64,000 bases of DNA from Alphaproteobacteria bacterium (GTDB lineage: Bacteria; Pseudomonadota; Alphaproteobacteria; Micavibrionales; Micavibrionaceae), in NCBI GenBank assembly GCA_016699735.1, contig CP065008.1, positions 2,566,001 through 2,630,000 of the forward strand. Reading direction: 5' to 3'. Each line of letters opens with the position of its first letter. Positions within the stretch are counted from its first letter, which is position 1. This document shows positions 49,648-58,152 of this stretch, piece after piece. The translations under genes and the position numbers were made by a program. A model generated the notes under the pieces. That model had not been told where the DNA came from. It was given only the letters and a program-made list of their open reading frames with translations, and ran no database searches.

Positions 49648-50055
49648 ATGACCAATGAGGTAATTATTAACGCAAAAAGTACTCTTGCACTTAAATTTCA
49701 TGGGCCTGAATTCGACTCTAAAGGAGTGATGCAAAAATATTCCGTAACTATAACAGCTCCTCATTTTTTTTCATCCGTTCAAGTAACAAGGCACCCTTAC
49801 GAAACCCCTCCATACGATTTTTTTGAAGAAATGAATAAAGAATGGAAGGGATGGCAAGGTTTAAAGGTATGGGACGCCATGACAGGAGAATATTCCATGT
49901 CAGCAAGTTTTAAACCCACAGGCCTTATACTGCTTGTCGCAGATATAAATTCGCAGACAAGCAATACTGACTGGAAATCAACATTAGCCTTACCGATCGA
50001 ACCCGGACAACTGGACAACTATACTGAAAAAATTAGAAACTTTTTTCACCGTTGA
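49648..50055 (+). CDS. unknown protein between thiS and thiG (DUF6228-like, 135 aa)
   Basis: The product shows YDFFEEMNKEWKGWQGLKVWDAMTGEYSMSASFKPTG-type order (given here by key words: FFEEM, WKGW, W, then SFKPTG) and a final LPIEPGQLDNYTEKIRNFF. This pattern resembles DUF6228, a small family often near toxins or as stand-alone immunity-like genes. It is AT-rich unlike thiS and thiG and starts 5 bp after thiS, so it was probably inserted into the thi operon. No link to thiamine is evident. The family call is tentative. Confidence 0.55.
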   Translation: MTNEVIINAKSTLALKFHGPEFDSKGVMQKYSVTITAPHFFSSVQVTRHPYETPPYDFFEEMNKEWKGWQGLKVWDAMTGEYSMSASFKPTGLILLVADINSQTSNTDWKSTLALPIEPGQLDNYTEKIRNFFHR

Positions 50056-50073
50056 AAATCAAAAGAAAAATAA

Positions 50074-50883
50074 ATGTTTAATCAAGACAGCCTTAATATA
50101 AACGGCATAGTATTAAAGTCCCGCCTCTTCCTCGGCACGGCGGGCTACCCCTCGCCGGAAATCCTCCGGCAGGCGATCGAGGCCGCAAAGCCCGGCCTCA
50201 TCACCGTTTCCCTGCGCCGCGAAAGCGCGGCGGGCAAGGGCCAGAAATTCTGGGAAATTATCAAGAGCCTCGGCGTCCCCGTCCTGCCCAACACCGCCGG
50301 ATGCCACGGCGTGCAGGAGGCCATCACAACGGCGGAAATGGCCCGCGAGATTTTCGAAACCAACTGGATCAAATTAGAGGTCATCGGCGATGATTACACC
50401 CTCCAGCCCGACCCCTACGGGCTTGTAGAAGCAGCAGAAAAGCTGATCGCCAAGGGCTTTAAGATCTTCCCCTACATGACGGAGGATTTGATCCTCGCGC
50501 AGCGCCTCGCCGCGCTGGGCTGCGATATCCTCATGCCCTGGGGCGCTCCCATCGGTTCGGGCCGCGGATTGAATAACATTTACGAACTCAAACTCCTGCG
50601 CGACCGCTTCCCCAAAAAAACATTGGTCATCGACGCAGGCATCGGCGCGCCCTCCCATGCGGCGCAAGCGATGGAACTGGGCTATGACGCGGTCCTTCTG
50701 AACACCGCCGTCGCCAAAGCGGGCGATCCGGTAAAAATGGCGCGTTCCTTCGCGCAGGCGATAGAGGCGGGCCGCACGGCCTACCTCTCCGGTGTGATTA
50801 AACCGCAGGATCAGGCCACCGCCTCCACACCCCTGATCGACCGTCCCTTCTGGCATCAGGAAAAGGACACAAGCCGCAAATGA
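50074..50883 (+). CDS. thiG: ThiG, thiazole synthase
   Basis: ThiG is a TIM-barrel enzyme that makes the thiazole phosphate from deoxyxylulose phosphate, the ThiO imine and ThiS sulfur. Visible marks: RLFLGTAGYPSPEILRQAI, VSLRRE, LPNTAGC, NWIKLEVIGDD near the catalytic Lys, LMPWGAPIGSGRGL, VIDAGIGAPSHA and GYDAVLLNTAVAKA. Length of 269 is normal. It ends the operon; thiE, thiC and thiF are not in this window. Confidence 0.95.
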   Translation: MFNQDSLNINGIVLKSRLFLGTAGYPSPEILRQAIEAAKPGLITVSLRRESAAGKGQKFWEIIKSLGVPVLPNTAGCHGVQEAITTAEMAREIFETNWIKLEVIGDDYTLQPDPYGLVEAAEKLIAKGFKIFPYMTEDLILAQRLAALGCDILMPWGAPIGSGRGLNNIYELKLLRDRFPKKTLVIDAGIGAPSHAAQAMELGYDAVLLNTAVAKAGDPVKMARSFAQAIEAGRTAYLSGVIKPQDQATASTPLIDRPFWHQEKDTSRK

Positions 50884-51072
50884 CCCGCATGAGGCGAGTC
50901 ATCCGCGGCGCATTCCAGGCAAACAACCCAAATTCCGGTTTTTGATCGCCCCGGATCGTAGCGATTGCAGGCTTCATTTTTTGCTACGGCCAGACTCGCA
51001 ATTCAGCGCCACTTATCAACAAGGGGATCATTTGTTCTTTGATAACAAAATCAACAAGATGCTAACCAAAAC

Positions 51073-51098
51073 AAAAGAGCCCTTCTCAGGGCTCTTTT
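51073..51098. terminator. bidirectional terminator between thiG and hppA
   Basis: AAAAGAGCCC (51073-51082) and GGGCTCTTTT (51089-51098) form a 10-bp stem with a 6-nt loop, giving T runs on both strands. It lies between the two convergent genes and can end both transcripts. Confidence 0.8.
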
Positions 51099-51125
51099 CA
51101 AAAAAAGAAGGAATGTGGATAAGCT

Positions 51126-53258
51126 TTAGTGGCCCACAACGAACTTCGCCACGATCGCCACCAGCAAAATTGCTACAATATTAGCAATCTTGATCAACGG
51201 GTTCACCGCCGGTCCGGCCGTGTCTTTGTAGGGATCGCCGACCGTATCGCCGGTCACGGCGGCCTTGTGGGCATCCGAACCCTTGCCGCCATAATGGCCT
51301 TCCTCGATATATTTCTTGGCGTTATCCCACGCACCGCCGCCCGACGTCATGGAAATCGCCACGAAGAGACCCGTGACAATGGTTCCAAGAAGCATCGCGC
51401 CCAGAGCCTGGAACCCGGCCATCATACTGCCGCTCAGCAGCGTGATGGCACCGAACACCAGAATAGGCGCAACGACAGGAAGCAAAGAGGGAACGATCAT
51501 TTCCTTGATCGCCGCCCGGGTCAGAAGGTCAACGGCCTTGCCGTATTCCGGCTTGCCCGTGCCTTCCATAATGCCCGGGATTTCCCTGAACTGACGGCGC
51601 ACCTCGACCACGACGGACGAAGCCGCACGCCCCACCGCCGTCATCGACATCGCACTGAACAGGTAAGGCAGCAAGCCGCCGAGGAACAACCCGATGACAA
51701 CGTAAGGATCCTGCAGCGGGAAGGTGATGTCGGCATAATGGGGAAGATAATGCTTGATCTCCTCGGTATACCCGGCAAACAGAACCAGAGCCGCCAGACC
51801 GGCAGAACCGATCGCATAGCCCTTGGTCACCGCCTTGGTGGTATTGCCCACAGCATCCAGAGCATCCGTGGTTTCGCGAACCGAAGCCGGCAGGTCGGAC
51901 ATCTCCGCAATCCCGCCGCCGTTATCCGTGACGGGCCCGTAGGCATCGAGCGCCACGACCATCCCGGCCAGCGAGAGCATACTGGTCGCCGAAATCGCAA
52001 TACCGTAAAGTCCGGCAACGACAAAGCCAACCCAGATACCGCCGCAGATAATCAGAACGGGAATAGCCGTCGATTCAAGGGAAATCGCAAGCCCCTGAAT
52101 GACGTTCGTTCCATGCCCGGTTTCAGAAGCCTTGGCAATCGTCCGCACCGGACGGTAAGCCGTCGATGTGTAGTATTCCGTAATCCAGACCAGAAGCCCG
52201 GTCACGGCAAGACCGTTCAGAATACACATATAAAGGTGATTAAGGCCGATGATTTTGCCGCTGGCCAGAGGCAGTTCGGCGGGAATTCCCATCCCGTAAA
52301 GCCCGAACGCGATCAGAACGGCAGAAATCAGGGCGCTGGCGATAAAGCCTTTGTAAAGCGCACCCATGACATTCTTGCTCGGCCCCAGCTTGACGAAATA
52401 CGTCCCGGCGATCGACCCGATAATGCTTAATCCGCCGATCAGAAGCGGCAGAACCATCATCGATTCAACGACGGACGGATGAAACGCGCTGAACGCAATC
52501 AGCATCGTCGCCACAACCGTCACAGCATAGGTTTCAAAAAGGTCCGCGGCCATCCCCGCGCAGTCGCCCACGTTATCGCCCACGTTATCGGCGATAACCG
52601 CAGGGTTGCGGGGATCATCCTCGGGAATCCCCGCCTCGACTTTACCAACAAGGTCAGCGCCCACATCGGCGCCTTTAGTGAAGATACCCCCACCCAGACG
52701 GGCGAAAATGGAAATCAATGAGGCTCCGAAACCAAGCGCGACCAGACCTTCGAGAATTTTGCGAAGAATGGGCATCCGCGCTTCGCCCACCGCGGCATCA
52801 AGCCCGAAAGACGATTGCAGGGCAAAAAAGTAAAACGCCACACCCAGAAGCCCGAGACCGACAACCAGCATCCCGGTAACAGCTCCGGCCTTGAAGGCCA
52901 CATCCAGAGCTTTATCCATGCTCTCGGTCGCCGCCTGCGTGGTACGCACGTTGGCACGGACCGACATCATCATCCCCGCATACCCGGCAACGCCTGAACA
53001 ACCCGCCCCAACGACAAACCCGATAGCGACATGCGAACCGAGAAGAACGGCAAGCAGAATAGTGACAACCACACCCACGATCCCGATCGTCGTATATTGG
53101 CGGTTGAGATAGGCCGAAGCACCCTCCTGAATGGCGGCGGCGATTTGCTGCATCCGCTCGTTCCCCGTACTCAGGGACAAAATTTGCTTGGACGTCACGA
53201 CGCTGTACAAAAGAGCCAGAAAACCGCAAAGCGTGATTACAATATAAATGACCGACAT
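51126..53258 (-). CDS. hppA: HppA, K+-independent membrane H+-translocating pyrophosphatase
   Basis: This 710-residue integral membrane pump hydrolyses pyrophosphate and moves protons, saving biosynthetic energy. The catalytic loop is clear: DVGADLVGKVEAGIPEDDPR, IADNVGDNVGDCAGMAADLFE, then AYGPVTDNGGGIAEMS, and the C-terminal GDTVGDPYKDTAGPAVNPL. The segment GNTTKAVTKGYAIGSAGL has Lys where K+-dependent enzymes have Ala, which marks the K+-independent type. ATG 53258 is preferred to the start at 53288 because GAGG precedes it and homology begins at MSVIYIV. Monocistronic. Confidence 0.95.
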   Translation of the reverse strand: MSVIYIVITLCGFLALLYSVVTSKQILSLSTGNERMQQIAAAIQEGASAYLNRQYTTIGIVGVVVTILLAVLLGSHVAIGFVVGAGCSGVAGYAGMMMSVRANVRTTQAATESMDKALDVAFKAGAVTGMLVVGLGLLGVAFYFFALQSSFGLDAAVGEARMPILRKILEGLVALGFGASLISIFARLGGGIFTKGADVGADLVGKVEAGIPEDDPRNPAVIADNVGDNVGDCAGMAADLFETYAVTVVATMLIAFSAFHPSVVESMMVLPLLIGGLSIIGSIAGTYFVKLGPSKNVMGALYKGFIASALISAVLIAFGLYGMGIPAELPLASGKIIGLNHLYMCILNGLAVTGLLVWITEYYTSTAYRPVRTIAKASETGHGTNVIQGLAISLESTAIPVLIICGGIWVGFVVAGLYGIAISATSMLSLAGMVVALDAYGPVTDNGGGIAEMSDLPASVRETTDALDAVGNTTKAVTKGYAIGSAGLAALVLFAGYTEEIKHYLPHYADITFPLQDPYVVIGLFLGGLLPYLFSAMSMTAVGRAASSVVVEVRRQFREIPGIMEGTGKPEYGKAVDLLTRAAIKEMIVPSLLPVVAPILVFGAITLLSGSMMAGFQALGAMLLGTIVTGLFVAISMTSGGGAWDNAKKYIEEGHYGGKGSDAHKAAVTGDTVGDPYKDTAGPAVNPLIKIANIVAILLVAIVAKFVVGH

Positions 53259-53483
53259 CTCAACCTCATAAAAGTAATAATTAAGCAAAACAGCTTGATG
53301 TCTTCTTCAAGACTTCAAGAAAACTAAAGTTTTTGCTATGGAAGTCAAAGGGTTTTTTGGAGGTCGGGCCGCTTTATCCAGTTGAACCGCAAGGAAAAAT
53401 ATTGCCGTGCAACAAAAACTCTCTCTGCCAAAAAAATCCCAAGACCCTGTTTTATACGGAGGGACAAAGACCCGATCAAGACA

Positions 53484-53518
53484 TTTTTTTGGCGACCGGA
53501 ACCCCGACCGCCAAAAAA
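53484..53518 (-). terminator. terminator hairpin with A/T-rich flanks
   Basis: TTTTTTTGGCG (53484-53494) pairs with CGCCAAAAAA (53509-53518). On the minus strand it ends in a T tract and follows the 48-aa ORF, so it probably terminates that transcript; it may also work in the other direction. Confidence 0.6.
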
Positions 53519-53565
53519 CAAAAACATCTTAAAAAAATCTAAAAGCGGAAGTAGCCCTGAGGACA

Positions 53566-53712
53566 TCAATCCTGATTGACGTCTTTCTCACTCACGGCAC
53601 AAACCTCATCCTGATTATCGTTGGACGAGCGTTTGCGAACCTTGGGAATCGTCCGCTCCACTTCATCGGGAACGAACATCACACCGCCGGACGCAGAAGC
53701 ATAAGCCCTCAT
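53566..53712 (-). CDS. small acidic/basic protein of unknown function (48 aa)
   Basis: ATG 53712 follows a near-perfect AGGAGG at 6-nt spacing, and a terminator hairpin lies 48 bp beyond the stop, so the unit looks like a real short gene. The peptide begins MRAYASASGGVMFVPDEVERTI and has KVRKRSSNDNQDE further on, with one Cys. I recognise no family. It lies between hppA and the cold-shock gene. Confidence 0.55.
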   Translation of the reverse strand: MRAYASASGGVMFVPDEVERTIPKVRKRSSNDNQDEVCAVSEKDVNQD

Positions 53713-53856
53713 AATTTCCCTCCTGACAGAAAATTTTCACTTGGGTTGTGTGCAAGGATTCTACAACGCCCGAGAGGCTCAAACCAAGCAAACAACGCGC
53801 TGCAAAGCACAAATAATGTGACGCACTGCGAAAAAAGTCCGGGAGGTTAAGGTACT

Positions 53857-54066
53857 TTAGCCGGAAACTTTAAGGTTTGCAGCCGCCTTTTTGCCGCGGT
53901 TTTCGCGGATTTCATACTGCAGCTTCTGTCCCTCTTTCAGGGTCTGAAGACCGGCAGCTTCAACGGCGGAAATGTGAACAAATACGTCAGGCCCACCGTT
54001 ATCGGGAACAATGAAACCAAACCCTTTATTCGGATTGAACCACTTTACGACACCACTTTGTTCCAT
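53857..54066 (-). CDS. cspA: cold-shock domain protein (CspA family)
   Basis: A 69-residue single cold-shock domain, an RNA/ssDNA chaperone. RNP1 is seen as KGFGFIVP and RNP2 as VFVHISAV, with the start SGVVKWFNPNKG. ATG 54066 has GGAGAG 8 nt upstream; the longer frame to 54150 is not used. The 285-bp upstream gap leaves room for the long 5' leader usual in cold-shock genes, but I cannot assign its structure. Confidence 0.93.
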   Translation of the reverse strand: MEQSGVVKWFNPNKGFGFIVPDNGGPDVFVHISAVEAAGLQTLKEGQKLQYEIRENRGKKAAANLKVSG

Positions 54067-54351
54067 CTTTAGAACTCTCCAAAAAATAAAAATTAAACCA
54101 AGCTCTTCAGAAATTCGTGAGCTTACTGGTGAAGAAGCGCCGTGTTCCAAAGATCAATGTCAGGATTTATCGTTTTTTTCGGATTTTCGCAACAAGAAAG
54201 TCATAGAAAAAGAGAGATCAAAGCCCTCAAGAGCCTATGGATAAAACGCCGAAGGAGAAAGGAAGAACATTCATAAAACAACAAAAACTGCTAACTTTGT
54301 TAAGAATACCTCCTAAAGGCCTCTGTTTCGGCCCTTTTATTGTGTCTAATT

Positions 54352-54882
54352 ATGAGCAAAGCCGCAGACGTCCTCGAAAGGTCCGCTATCCCCGCAGGAA
54401 AAGTCTTCCTGAAGGCCGGGGAGGAAAACTCACGCGCCTACGTGATTCAAAGCGGCCTGGTGAGTTCTTTTATGGAAATAGAGGGGCGCAAAATAGAGGT
54501 GGAGCGCCACAGCCCGGGCACAATCATCGGCGAACTCTGCCTTATGGTCGATAGCCCCATACCCTTAAGTTACGAGGCCGTCGAATCGACAACAGTGGTC
54601 ACGATCACCCGCCAGGACTTCCAGAAACGCCTGACCCGCGTCGATAAGACGGTCGTTAAAATCCTCACCCACACTGTTGAAAAACTCGCCGCCCACGAAA
54701 AAGTTGAAATCGAAAAGGCGATCAAGCGCTCCGAAATCGACGACGAGGCGCAGGCGCTCGCACTCGTCATCCTGAAAAGCAAATCCCTGACCTTCGACCA
54801 GCAGGTCCACTATGAGCGCATGATTCTCCCGCCGATCAATGATATGATCAAGGCGATCAAGAAATTCAAGGCCGAGGCTTGA
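54352..54882 (+). CDS. cyclic-nucleotide-binding domain protein without HTH
   Basis: Residues about 10-115 form a CRP-like cNMP-binding beta-roll: VFLKAGEENSRAYVIQSGLVSSF, SPGTIIGELCLMVDSPIPLSYEAVESTTVVTI. The C-terminal 60 residues are helical and charged with no helix-turn-helix, so it is probably not a DNA-binding Crp/Fnr regulator. GTIIGELCLM keeps the Gly-Glu of the phosphate-binding cassette, but the usual RTA is replaced, so ligand binding is uncertain. 176 residues. The start ATG 54352 is preferred over the upstream TTG frame. Confidence 0.75.
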   Translation: MSKAADVLERSAIPAGKVFLKAGEENSRAYVIQSGLVSSFMEIEGRKIEVERHSPGTIIGELCLMVDSPIPLSYEAVESTTVVTITRQDFQKRLTRVDKTVVKILTHTVEKLAAHEKVEIEKAIKRSEIDDEAQALALVILKSKSLTFDQQVHYERMILPPINDMIKAIKKFKAEA

Positions 54883-54906
54883 TTCTTCTTAGCTAAGGCG
54901 GGGCAC

Positions 54907-55608
54907 ATGGACAGCAAGACCGTCAATCGCGCCATTAAGGACATCATCCGCCCGTTTCTGAAGGCGCGGGGATTCTCGCACTTTACGCCGCGCAACGGCT
55001 GGAGGTTTTCAGGAAATCAGACCGATGTGATCAACGTTCAATCCTTCAATTCCTGTCTGGCAGAAAATATAGGCTGCACCACCCATTCCTTTTCCGTCAA
55101 TCTCGGCTGCACGCACAGCGCCTTCCCCCTCTTCCGTCAGGGAAAAATCAAAACGGCAAAAAGCGGCCACCTTCTGTTCGAGGAATTCCGCTGCCCCTTC
55201 CGCCTGACATTGAAACGGACGATCCCGCAGCATCTCAGTGGCGGCCTTTTCAAACGAAAGTTCCGACGCAGGGATATCTGGTATATCGGACCGAAGGGGG
55301 AATATCTTGAGGAGGCAATGACTGATGCCCACAAACAAATCGAAACCCTGGCCCTGCCGTGGTTCGAAAACCTGCAGAGTGATGAAAGAATGTTGGATAT
55401 TCTTCTCCACAGCGATGAGGAGATGGACTCGCTCTGGGGTTTTGGCCGTAACCCTAGCCCCATGCGCTCCTACCTCACCGGATACATGGCGCACCATCTG
55501 GGGAAAAACGACCTGGCCCGCACACACCTGAACGCCGTTCTGGATTCGCAGTCCTTCGCAGATGAAAAAAACGCAATCAGGGAAGATTTGAAAAAGCTCA
55601 ACTCTTAG
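54907..55608 (+). CDS. DUF4304-like protein
   Basis: The 233-residue protein starts like DUF4304 proteins: NRAIKDIIRPFLKARGFSHF, then a Trp/Phe-rich strand NGWRFSGNQTDVINVQSFNS and SFSVNLGCTH. The C-terminal half is helical with a TPR-like end (YMAHHLGKNDLARTHLNAVL). Function unknown; related genes often sit among toxin-immunity loci. It lies 24 bp after the cNMP-binding gene on the same strand, possibly one transcript, and overlaps the next convergent gene by 4 bp. Confidence 0.65.
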   Translation: MDSKTVNRAIKDIIRPFLKARGFSHFTPRNGWRFSGNQTDVINVQSFNSCLAENIGCTTHSFSVNLGCTHSAFPLFRQGKIKTAKSGHLLFEEFRCPFRLTLKRTIPQHLSGGLFKRKFRRRDIWYIGPKGEYLEEAMTDAHKQIETLALPWFENLQSDERMLDILLHSDEEMDSLWGFGRNPSPMRSYLTGYMAHHLGKNDLARTHLNAVLDSQSFADEKNAIREDLKKLNS

Positions 55609-55847
55609 GGCTGTGGATCGGAGCTTTTCTTCTCCTCCCCGTGCGGGCAGCATCCGCCCTTCATCGATTTTCCGATCAATGACATCGCCACCGACCCGAT
55701 CAGCACAACCGCGAAACTGACTCCGACCTTGACGAACGCCTGTTCGGAAACAGCATCGGGAAACCAGATATACAAAAGCGCCACAGCCATGAGCGACACG
55801 ACAAGCAGCCAAAAAATGATATGAACGTAAGACGGCATTTTCTGCAT
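55605..55847 (-). CDS. small two-helix membrane protein (80 aa)
   Basis: Two hydrophobic helices (IIFWLLVVSLMAVALLYIWF and VKVGVSFAVVLIGSVAMSLIG) are followed by a Cys-Cys-Pro-His tail (GGCCPHGEEKK) that might bind metal. ATG 55847 has GGAGGTG upstream, better than the start at 55862. No family recognised. Confidence 0.65.
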   Translation of the reverse strand: MQKMPSYVHIIFWLLVVSLMAVALLYIWFPDAVSEQAFVKVGVSFAVVLIGSVAMSLIGKSMKGGCCPHGEEKKSSDPQP

Positions 55848-55933
55848 GGCGCACCTCCGCAATCAAGCAACGCGTCAACCTCCATAGAATAGCGCAAAAC
55901 AAGGCGGAGAAGGAGAATAAAAAACAGGCCCGC

Positions 55934-56635
55934 TTAAAGTTTCGGCGGCCCGGTCACGGGAGCCGCCTCCTTAGGCGCGGGAGCCGTTCCTCCCGCAGCA
56001 GGAAGCAGACTCTGAAACCCGCCATTGGCATTGCGTGAGAATGAAATCTCCTCGCCCACCCGCTGCGCGGCACCAAGCTGCACGGCGATAATATTCTCAA
56101 TGTCGATCGTCATTTGATCGCCGGGCTTCCCGGTCGCCAGATGGCCCAGCTCATTCGCCAGAACCCCCTCGACGGTCACCGGATGCAGCCCCCCTTGAGC
56201 ATCGAAAAACCGCGCCCCGCGCAGATAATCCGTGCCGATCTGGATCGCAAGCGGATAATCCCGCCCGTTAACCCGCGCAAAGGCCGTATTGGCGCTATTT
56301 TGAACCTGCCCGTCAAAGGGGCGGTCATGCTGCGCGATCACAAAACGTCGATTCGGCCCCATGATCCCTGCCTCCCGCAGCGTATCCGCCATCCCCGACT
56401 GAACATAGACATTCCGCCGCGCGGCGATATCGCCGAGAAGCTGCTGCCCCGTCAGCGTTTCCCGTGTAATCCGCCCGGTATTGGGATCCTGCCGCGCATA
56501 CTCGAATCGCGCCGTTTGCATATAGTCGAGAAACCGCTCCACCCGCGCCCGCAAATCGGGATTTGAAATCTGCAACTCAATGCTGTCGCGCCAGTTGACC
56601 CTTGTCCCTGCCGGAGGTTGATTTGCGCCGCCCAT
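55934..56635 (-). CDS. zincin-like protein with a degenerate HExxH motif (233 aa)
   Basis: The sequence GVLANELGHLATG has the setting of a zinc-protease helix HELGHLATG, but the first His is Asn. A further IDIENIIAVQLGAAQRVGEE stands where effector-type metallopeptidases (M91-like) carry their third ligand. There is no signal peptide, and the C-terminus is Pro/Ala-rich (GTAPAPKEAAPVTGPPKL). It may be a pseudo-enzyme or use another residue as ligand. It stands alone and diverges from the radical SAM gene. Function not known. Confidence 0.55.
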   Translation of the reverse strand: MGGANQPPAGTRVNWRDSIELQISNPDLRARVERFLDYMQTARFEYARQDPNTGRITRETLTGQQLLGDIAARRNVYVQSGMADTLREAGIMGPNRRFVIAQHDRPFDGQVQNSANTAFARVNGRDYPLAIQIGTDYLRGARFFDAQGGLHPVTVEGVLANELGHLATGKPGDQMTIDIENIIAVQLGAAQRVGEEISFSRNANGGFQSLLPAAGGTAPAPKEAAPVTGPPKL

Positions 56636-56734
56636 ACTTCACCCCATAAAAATTATTGATTTGCGGAAACTATAAATCCTCCGAAGAATTTTTGCAAATG
56701 CAAAAAGAACAAATATAGAACAGTTTCGCGTTTT

Positions 56735-57841
56735 ATGCTACAACAGGCCATGTCAGAGATTCTCCATCATCAGCACAAGGCCCGCGGCGCGACCGATAAC
56801 CCGTCCGGCCGTTTTGAAAAACTGGAGATAGATTTCACCAAAACCGACCGCGCCGACTGGCCCGGCGACCTGGAGGAGTTTGAACAGGCACCCCTGAAAA
56901 CGCAGTTCTTCCGCGACCACAGCAAATCCGTGCTGGTTTACAACGACAGCCCCGATATCGGCCCCGGCGTGATGCTCAACCCCTATCGCGGCTGCGAACA
57001 CGGCTGCATTTACTGCTTCGCCCGCCCGAACCATGAATATCTCGGCCTCTCCGCCGGACTCGACTTCGAAAGCAAGATTTTCGTGAAAACCGACGCCCCC
57101 GCACTCCTGAGAAAGGAGCTGAACGCGAAAAAATGGACCCCGCAGATGATCGCCCTGAGCGGCGTGACCGATTGCTACCAGCCTATCGAACGCAAACTCA
57201 AACTCACCCGCCAGTGCCTCGAGGTTCTGGCCGAATTCAGGAATCCCGTCGGCCTGATTACCAAGAACCACCTCATCACCCGCGATCTGGATATCCTCCA
57301 GGATATGGCGCGCTGGAACGGGGCGGCCGCCTATATTTCCCTGACCACGCTGGACGCGGATCTGCAGAAAACGATGGAACCGCGCACCTCTCCCCCGAAG
57401 GCCCGCCTTCGCGCCATAGAAACGCTGGCCAGGGCCGGAATCCCCGTGGGGGTAATGACCGCCCCGATCATCCCCGGCCTGACCGACCACGAACTCCCCG
57501 ACCTGCTGAAGGCCGCCGCCGAAGCCGGAGCGCAAACGGCGGGTTATATCATCGTCCGCCTCTCCCACGGCCTGCGGGATTTGTTTCAGGATTGGCTGGA
57601 GACAAACCTGCCCCTCAAGAAGGACCGCATTCTGGGCCGCATCCGCGACGTGCGCGGCGGCAAGCTGAACGACACGCGCTGGGGCGTCCGCAAGACGGGC
57701 GAAGGCCCGTATGCGGAACTCATTGCCGAAACCTTCAGGCAGAATGTAAAGAAATTGGGCCTCGACAAACCCCGCGCCGCACTATCCACCAAACACTTCC
57801 GCCCCGTGCCGGAGGATGGTCAGTTGAGTCTGTTTGATTAA
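56735..57841 (+). CDS. PA0069-family radical SAM protein
   Basis: The 368-residue protein has the [4Fe-4S]/SAM-binding CEHGCIYCFARPNHEYLG (CxxxCxxC) in its N-terminal third, preceded by LNPYRGCEHG. ALSGVTDCYQPIERKLKLTRQCLEVL, TKNHLITRDLD and PIIPGLTDHELPDLL follow, all typical of the PA0069/SplB-like group. The family is related to spore photoproduct lyase but its substrate is unknown. ATG 56735 is used; an ATG at 56750 is also possible. Confidence 0.9.
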   Translation: MLQQAMSEILHHQHKARGATDNPSGRFEKLEIDFTKTDRADWPGDLEEFEQAPLKTQFFRDHSKSVLVYNDSPDIGPGVMLNPYRGCEHGCIYCFARPNHEYLGLSAGLDFESKIFVKTDAPALLRKELNAKKWTPQMIALSGVTDCYQPIERKLKLTRQCLEVLAEFRNPVGLITKNHLITRDLDILQDMARWNGAAAYISLTTLDADLQKTMEPRTSPPKARLRAIETLARAGIPVGVMTAPIIPGLTDHELPDLLKAAAEAGAQTAGYIIVRLSHGLRDLFQDWLETNLPLKKDRILGRIRDVRGGKLNDTRWGVRKTGEGPYAELIAETFRQNVKKLGLDKPRAALSTKHFRPVPEDGQLSLFD

Positions 57842-57847
57842 ATTATT

Positions 57848-58066
57848 TTATGAGTGCGAAAGACCAACAACAGCAATCGTTGTGCCTATCCAAAACTGCC
57901 AATGCGAAAAAATAACTTTCTCACAAAAAACTCTAATTTTAGGCTTTATCCGCCTCCCGGTGTCTATAATCACTACTTTAGAAACAGGATCATTTACAGG
58001 GGTATAGGGCTCACCCTCCCACCATTCTTGAACAAGCTTAAAAATACGCTGAATATTTTTTCTCAT
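57848..58066 (-). CDS. small protein with C-terminal membrane helix (72 aa)
   Basis: The frame from ATG 58066 gives IFKLVQEWWEGEPYTPVNDPVSKVVII in front and HWQFWIGTTIAVVGL near the end. The well-formed C-terminal helix and the patterned GEPYTPVNDP stretch suggest a real gene, but I do not recognise the family. A longer frame to 58174 would overlap the next gene. AT-rich compared with both neighbours. Confidence 0.5.
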   Translation of the reverse strand: MRKNIQRIFKLVQEWWEGEPYTPVNDPVSKVVIIDTGRRIKPKIRVFCEKVIFSHWQFWIGTTIAVVGLSHS

Positions 58067-58152
58067 AGGCAGTATGATAACAAAACTATATCTATGAATA
58101 TATAATATTATGAAAATAAAAACACATGTGCACAATTTAATGGTAAGCTGAA

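Noticed and set aside
51129..52430. 433-aa plus-strand ORF across hppA
   Set aside because: It is antisense to a fully conserved pyrophosphatase and is His/Arg/Asn-rich, as expected for a shadow frame.
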